A stretch of DNA of 64,000 nucleotides, taken from the NCBI GenBank assembly GCA_013397455.1, contig VYZB01000192.1, positions 650,161-714,160 of the forward strand, read 5' to 3'. A model generated the notes under the pieces. It saw only the letters and a list, made by a program, of their open reading frames with translations, did not search any database and had not been told where the DNA came from. This document shows, one piece after another, positions 58,997 through 64,000 of this stretch. The translations under genes and the position numbers were made by a program. Every line of letters begins with the position of its first letter. Position 1 is the stretch's first letter. This DNA is from Crotophaga sulcirostris (Eukaryota; Chordata; Aves; Cuculiformes; Crotophagidae).

Positions 58997-61900
58997 CACA
59001 AGGATGTCTTCCAGGGACTGGCAGAGGCAACCCAGGTAACTGTGCCCTTTCCAACTAATGAAGGTAAGGGTGGCAATAGGCAGAGATCACTGTGCTTCTG
59101 GCCAGCATCAGAGACTTGCCTTTCAAATCCATGTTCTGACAGCAGATGAGATGAGAGTCTTAGGACACCTGGGTCCCCTCCCAAACTCTGAAGAGCAACA
59201 TGTGCCACCAGGAACTTTTTGCTTGTTTCCATCTATGTTCTCTCCAGTCCTATTTTTTGCAGGCCCTTGAAAACAATCAGCTCCTTTGCTACCTCCTCTG
59301 CCTCCTGCCCCATTCCTTTCAAGTCAGCATCTCTCCTCTTCCCCCTATGCCTTCATTAACTGCATCCCACCTCAAGTCACATCTTTACCTACCTCTGTCC
59401 CCCTCCCACTCCTGGTCACCTGGCTTGTCCTGTCACCACATGCTTTTTCATCTCAGTTTTTGTCCTTACTCCCTTGCCTTATTTTTTGCCCAACAGATGC
59501 TCCCAGACCCTGAATCCTTGGTGGTTCAATCCTTCTCTCTATCCTCATTCCTATTCTTTGTTGATTCAGAAAATGAAGCTCCCCATCTTCCATCCTCTAA
59601 CCCAGTCACACCATCTTTCTCTCCTCCACTGTCCCATCCTCCAGCTATTTCAGCCCCACTCACAACAACCAAATTTACCAGTTTCCTCACATAGCTTGCA
59701 CAGCCGCTGCTTCTGTCATGCTGCTTCCCCACCAGTACAGTGATCAACACCTTTGAGAGAAAACCCATTTAGCTCTCAGCTCAATGGACCCTCCCACAGT
59801 GATAACTGTAATGACTCACAGGTGGGGTGGGGTTAGCTAGACCTGAGGACAGCCCAGGTGCAAGGTGCTCTAGCAGCTGCAAAGAGATGGAGCATACTCA
59901 GCTAGGGTGGTGTTTCTAGGAATGATTTGGGGATGGCTTCTTGTCCGCTATCTGCTAAGAAGCCTCCACAGATCTGTGTGGCCTGTGATTTTTCAAAGTC
60001 ATAATGTATGGTCTAGTTTGGATGGGTTTTGTCAAGACCCATAGAAGCTAGAGTTCCAGTTTGTATGGGGTGAGGGAGATGAAGTGTCTCAGGCAAAAAA
60101 ACTAACAGACATGCCTGAAATGGGGAAAAATGCATTTTTATTAGCCTTGTTCTTGAAAATAACCTGACTCAGTTTCATTTTAACTTTCCAGAACACTCAC
60201 CATGAAAATTTTGATGTAATGTTAAGCTTTAATAAAATGACAAGCAAGTGAGTCCAAGATGTTTTTATTGGAAATGCTGTGCAGCCTTAATGGGTGGGGG
60301 ATATTATGCATCCCTAAGTATAGGGATGTTAACTGTTAGATAATGCAATCTTCAAGTATTTCACTTTCTTTCACTTCTATTTTTCTCCTTTCTGTTGTCA
60401 CCAGTTATCAAAATCTGCCAACTGCTACATAGTCTGGGCCTCTAAGATTTTACTCTTCATTGGAGACCTTTTTGCTGCAGGACAAACTCCTCATTATCTT
60501 GAACATCCCCTGAATTAATTGATTCCATTGGTTACATTAAAATAGTGGTATTAAATTGGGGACTTAGGTCATAGGCAGGGTTAAAGGAGCAATGTGCTTA
60601 AGCTGCTGGATTAGTCTGAGCAGCATCCTTCCCAGCACAGTGTCATGGCCTTCTTGTACACTGGTCGCTTTGTTTTGCAAAGATGATATTCAGGTTTATT
60701 AAATGAATTGATGTTATCCTGGGCTTGGGCATGCTCACTGATTTGCTGAAAAGTGCCAAAAGGTTTATGTTACAGGTGGAAGTCACTGTTCCTAGTGACA
60801 CACAGCCATCACTAGGACAGATATTGCTGCCTAAATGGCATGAGCAAATCAATGTCTTCTACCTGTTTCAGTCAGCCTAGCATTTCCTTTATACTCTACA
60901 CATAGGTTGCAAACTTGCAAAAACCAATGAGACAGTGGAAATTTCCCTGTAATGAAAGCATGTCTCTCAACACTTCTAGACATGTTGCAGCAGAACAAAG
61001 CTATGACCTATTCTTTCATCTGCCACCCTCAGGGTAGGAAGATCTTTAAAAATCAGTGTCTCATTTATGACTATGCATTAGAACAGCCTAAACTGGTCAC
61101 GGAGGGAAATTATTTTATAATAATTCTGTAAAGGCAAAGAAGAAATCTCGGTTGCTCAGCTGGTAGGTGCACAGAGCTTGGCACTGATCTTGAAACCTGA
61201 TGAATAATGTTTGAAACGACATTGTTCCCAGATTTACAACTGTAGCAGAAGATAGGTGGTCAGTGCAAAACCTACCTTACCTCCCACTGCTGCTGCAAGA
61301 TTGATGCTGTCTGGATCCAGGGGAGGATAGCCCAATTCTGCAAAATAAATAGGCCCCTGCTGTGTTCAGCATAGCAGCATAGTCTCTTGTTGTAGGACTG
61401 TGGCTCCCCTGCAGCCCAGGGTCTGATGGCATAGCAGGGCTCTCACATTTCCATGGAGAAAGCTGCAAGAGGGTTGTTGGTTTGGGTGGGGGTTTTCTTT
61501 ATTTTATTTTTTTTTGTCTTAGGTCTTTACCAGACAAATCTCACATGTTTTGGGGTTGTTTCTAATGTTGTCATTATCTAGAAAAATCTCCACTTAGTTG
61601 TAGAAATCCCATTTTTTCTTCAGCAGATGCCTGGATTGCTGATGGGAAACAGGGTTCTTGGTTCTTTCTAAGCTATGATTGTCAAATTCCAGTTATTCCA
61701 GATGGTGGGGTGATCCTGAGAAACCAGAATGTTTCCCCTTAGTGTAAAGACACAAATATATGCCTGAACACACAGAGAAATATTACTGATGCATTAAAAC
61801 CAGCTGTTGTGAATGAGCCATCCACAAAAAGCAACTACTGATTAGTCAACAGCAAAAACATTGGTCTCCACTGTTGATACCCCAGCTTGTTGCCTGAACT

Positions 61901-63784
61901 CTTTTCCCACCTTCACTGGCCTCTCTCTTACTTTTCTCCAGAGCATGTTTGGGATTCTCACTGAGGTTCAAGACTTACTGGCTGAGGAAGTTAACCAGGA
62001 CCCAGCTGGGAGCATCAGCTCTTATTTTCCTGTTCTTTGATGGGTCAACCTGCCACTCAGGCCTTCCTGGTGAAGCACACGAAGCCTTTTTTTTTTTGGC
62101 AAACATATAGTGAAGAAGCTTTGATGCATCTCAGGGAGGCGGCCATGTGATCATTTGCATGAGAGGTGCCAGTGAGAGAGAAAAGAGACTGTGACTTTTC
62201 TCTCTGAGATGAGCACAATGGTCAGTAGAAGAGACAAGGCTCTTCACTCACAGGTCTTTTCCTTGAGTAAATTAGACCTTATCTCATCCTCCAGTACTCT
62301 TTGTTGTTGGGTTTGTCTTCTTTAAAGGCTAAGTTCTGATGCCCTCAAGCAGCTGTTGCTGAAGGCAGCGGGGGATGAGACCTTTTTTCCATCAGAAAGT
62401 GGAATTTAGCCCAGAAGTGTTGTACTGTGGCACAGCACGTACCTGGCAATGCCAGACTTCCAGGAAGAGGAGAGCCTGCCTCTCTCATTGAATGCAGTGT
62501 GCTGATATCAGGTATTAGGAGAACCAGGCAAAACCCCTCGCCACTGGAGAGTTGTGAAGAATGAATTGCAGAAGCAGGAGAGCACTGAATATCTTTTTGT
62601 CACTGGTAGGAAAAAGGCTGTAATAGCGAGAAAATGAGCTGATATTTTCAAAAGCATAATCCACCATCAAATGAAAGATTCACCTGTCAGAGGAAAGGAA
62701 GTCTTTATTCAGCACCTGTGTTTGGGGGACTGTTAAAAAAAAGACAACTAAAAACCAGCTGCTTTCAAACAAGGGTTTGAATTTGCTGTAATCATGTACA
62801 GACTATCCCACTGTTCATGGAGCTGCCTAGCACTGCTGTAAATTCAAGGTGCGATTGCATCAGCTAATGTTATTCCTGCAGTTCTCTTTGGTTTAAAATA
62901 TCACCTGGCTCATTCGGGTTAGATACAAGATGTAATTGCCTGGAAACCAGCACACAACTCCGTAAGAGTGCCCTGCTAGTTATGTTCACTTTGTCCAGTA
63001 AAACGTTCATGCCATTCCTGTGATGGATCATGTCACCAGGACACTGTGTAGGGTGTGCCTTCATTTTCCCTTCCTCTGGGCCCCTTGAGAGGTACCGGGG
63101 GCTTCCTAAGGAACTCGGGTCCTTATGGATTTCCTGAGCCATGGGAAGCTTCAAGAAGCAAAAACTCTTCAGAGTTTCTGCACTTGCCAGGCAGATGCAC
63201 TTCTCATCACTTGTGGGAAGAAGTTGTGTTGCGCGGAAACATGGATGGACAAGAATTACTCTCTGAGTATATTAAAACACTGCTGGTAAACCAAGCACCC
63301 CACGGGTGCTGGGAACCCTATGTCCATTGCAGGCTTGCAGAGAAAATATCAGGTTCCAGCTGACCCACAGGAAATGTGCCTGCTTCTGGCCTGCCTTTCT
63401 GATGGCCTGACTACCAATTAGTTTTTCTTCTGCGCTTTTAAAAAGATGAGTGTGATCCTGTTCTAGCATTTTGCCAAACTTTTTACAGGCTCCTCTGCAG
63501 CTGGAGGCAGGGAGCAGTGTGTACAGCCATCCTCACATTGCTGCAATGGGAAGAGCATGACCTGGCAGCAATGAAAGCAGGGCTCTCCCTCAATGCCTCC
63601 CTGCAGACTGAAAGAGGAGCAGGTATGAGCTGCTAGAGGGGACTAAAAATAGACAGTCTCTTCTCTGAGTAGACCAGGGATCCTGGGAAGAAAAAGCCAC
63701 ATTCTTCATCAGCATGTAAGACAGTAGGTTAGAGAATGAGAACAACTACTAACTAGAAGACAGCATTGGCATGAGCACAAGTAG
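58997..63784. other. Non-coding flank with a pyrimidine-rich segment
   Basis: No exon recognised. 59205-59745 is strikingly C/T-rich on the + strand and carries a 164-codon frame (59200-59694) rich in Ser, Pro and Leu, which I read as composition rather than coding. A tRNA A-box-like string near 61147-61165 lacks a B-box partner. T-runs occur at 61500-61516 and 62089-62098. Confidence 0.45.
59205..59745 (+). repeat. Pyrimidine-rich low-complexity segment
   Basis: More than 500 bp where C and T strongly outnumber A and G on the + strand, without a clear repeat unit. It gives long chance open frames in two reading frames. It could be an expanded splice-acceptor-like tract or part of an unrecognised old repeat. 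Confidence 0.6.
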
Positions 63785-64000
63785 CTAAATATAGGCTATG
63801 AAAAAATGTGGGCTGCAAATCAGAAACAAGTTTCCTTCTGTCAGAGTGAGGTTCTGGAATAACCTGCCAAGAAAATTCCCAATGACTCTTGAGATGGACT
63901 GTGATAAATTAACAAGAGGGACTTTATGACTCAGTGGTTGTCATAGCTGGGGAATATGATGATGACTAGGAGATCCCTTCTAGCTCCGCATTCCTGTTGG
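63785..64000 (+). mobile_element. Ancient CR1-like LINE 3' fragment, running off the window
   Basis: GGGCTGCAAATCAGAAACAA, then TCAGAGTGAGGTTCTGGAAT with AACCTGCCAAG, then TGAGATGGACTGTGATAAAT and AGGAGATCCCTTCTAGCTCC, in the order found in older reptile-type CR1 3' regions. It differs clearly from the younger avian copies in this window and belongs with the ancient copy at 6.5-7.6 kb. The right end is cut by the window. Confidence 0.65.

Noticed and set aside
59200..59694. 164-codon + strand frame
   Set aside because: Lies in a pyrimidine-rich segment; the Ser/Pro/Leu composition follows from the base content and a second frame is open as well.
61147..61190. tRNA-like A-box (TTGCTCAGCTGG) suggesting a tRNA gene or tRNA-derived SINE
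   Set aside because: No B-box (GGTTCGANNCC) at the required distance, and no cloverleaf stems could be drawn.

Overview
The window looks like bird nuclear DNA. It is AT-rich, has no compact operon-like coding, and its recognisable interspersed repeats are almost all CR1 LINEs with the avian 3' end (ATTCTATG-type octamers, a GGTTGGA...CCTT block). There is no tRNA, rRNA, CRISPR array or intact protein gene that I can defend. Most open frames are chance frames, pieces of CR1 ORF2, or frames running through a run of Ns or a poly(C) tract.

Layout. (1) 1-44.8 kb is AT-rich DNA, probably intronic. It holds an ancient, heavily decayed CR1 (about 6.5-7.6 kb), younger CR1 3' fragments (10.7, 16.5, 27.1, 36.1 and 44.8 kb), a cluster of perfect AT palindromes (28.56-28.67 kb), a coding-like but broken stretch that may be a retrocopy (35.28-35.96 kb), and a 105-nt poly(C) expansion inside a CR1 (36.37-36.47 kb). 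(2) 45001-45755 is an assembly gap on the left edge of a CpG island. (3) 45.76-47.5 kb is a strong CpG-island promoter. Its core is a 43/44-bp tandem array, each full unit carrying a CCAAT box and a TTACGGAAA motif. Degenerate units continue the CCAAT series to 47.19 kb, followed by GC boxes. (4) 47.5-64 kb is a non-coding flank with a four-piece CR1 composite (48.1-49.2 kb), a CR1 fragment (52.8 kb), the longest CR1 of the window (56.2-57.9 kb) and an ancient CR1 tail running off the end.

Interpretation. The sampled rows left of the island are richer in A and C on the + strand, and sampled rows to the right are richer in T. This is what a divergent promoter would leave behind: one gene transcribed leftward (minus strand) with a first intron of up to 45 kb and its exon 1 partly in the gap, and possibly a second transcript going right. 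The 45.76-46.42 kb segment read on the minus strand resembles a vertebrate 5' leader, GC-rich with a purine tract and several short upstream ORFs. No coding exon of either gene could be identified, so neither is named.

The best candidate for something undescribed is the NF-Y/CCAAT minisatellite promoter. The poly(C) tract, the palindrome cluster and the candidate retrocopy come next. All repeat assignments rest on recalled CR1 consensus sequence, not on a database search.
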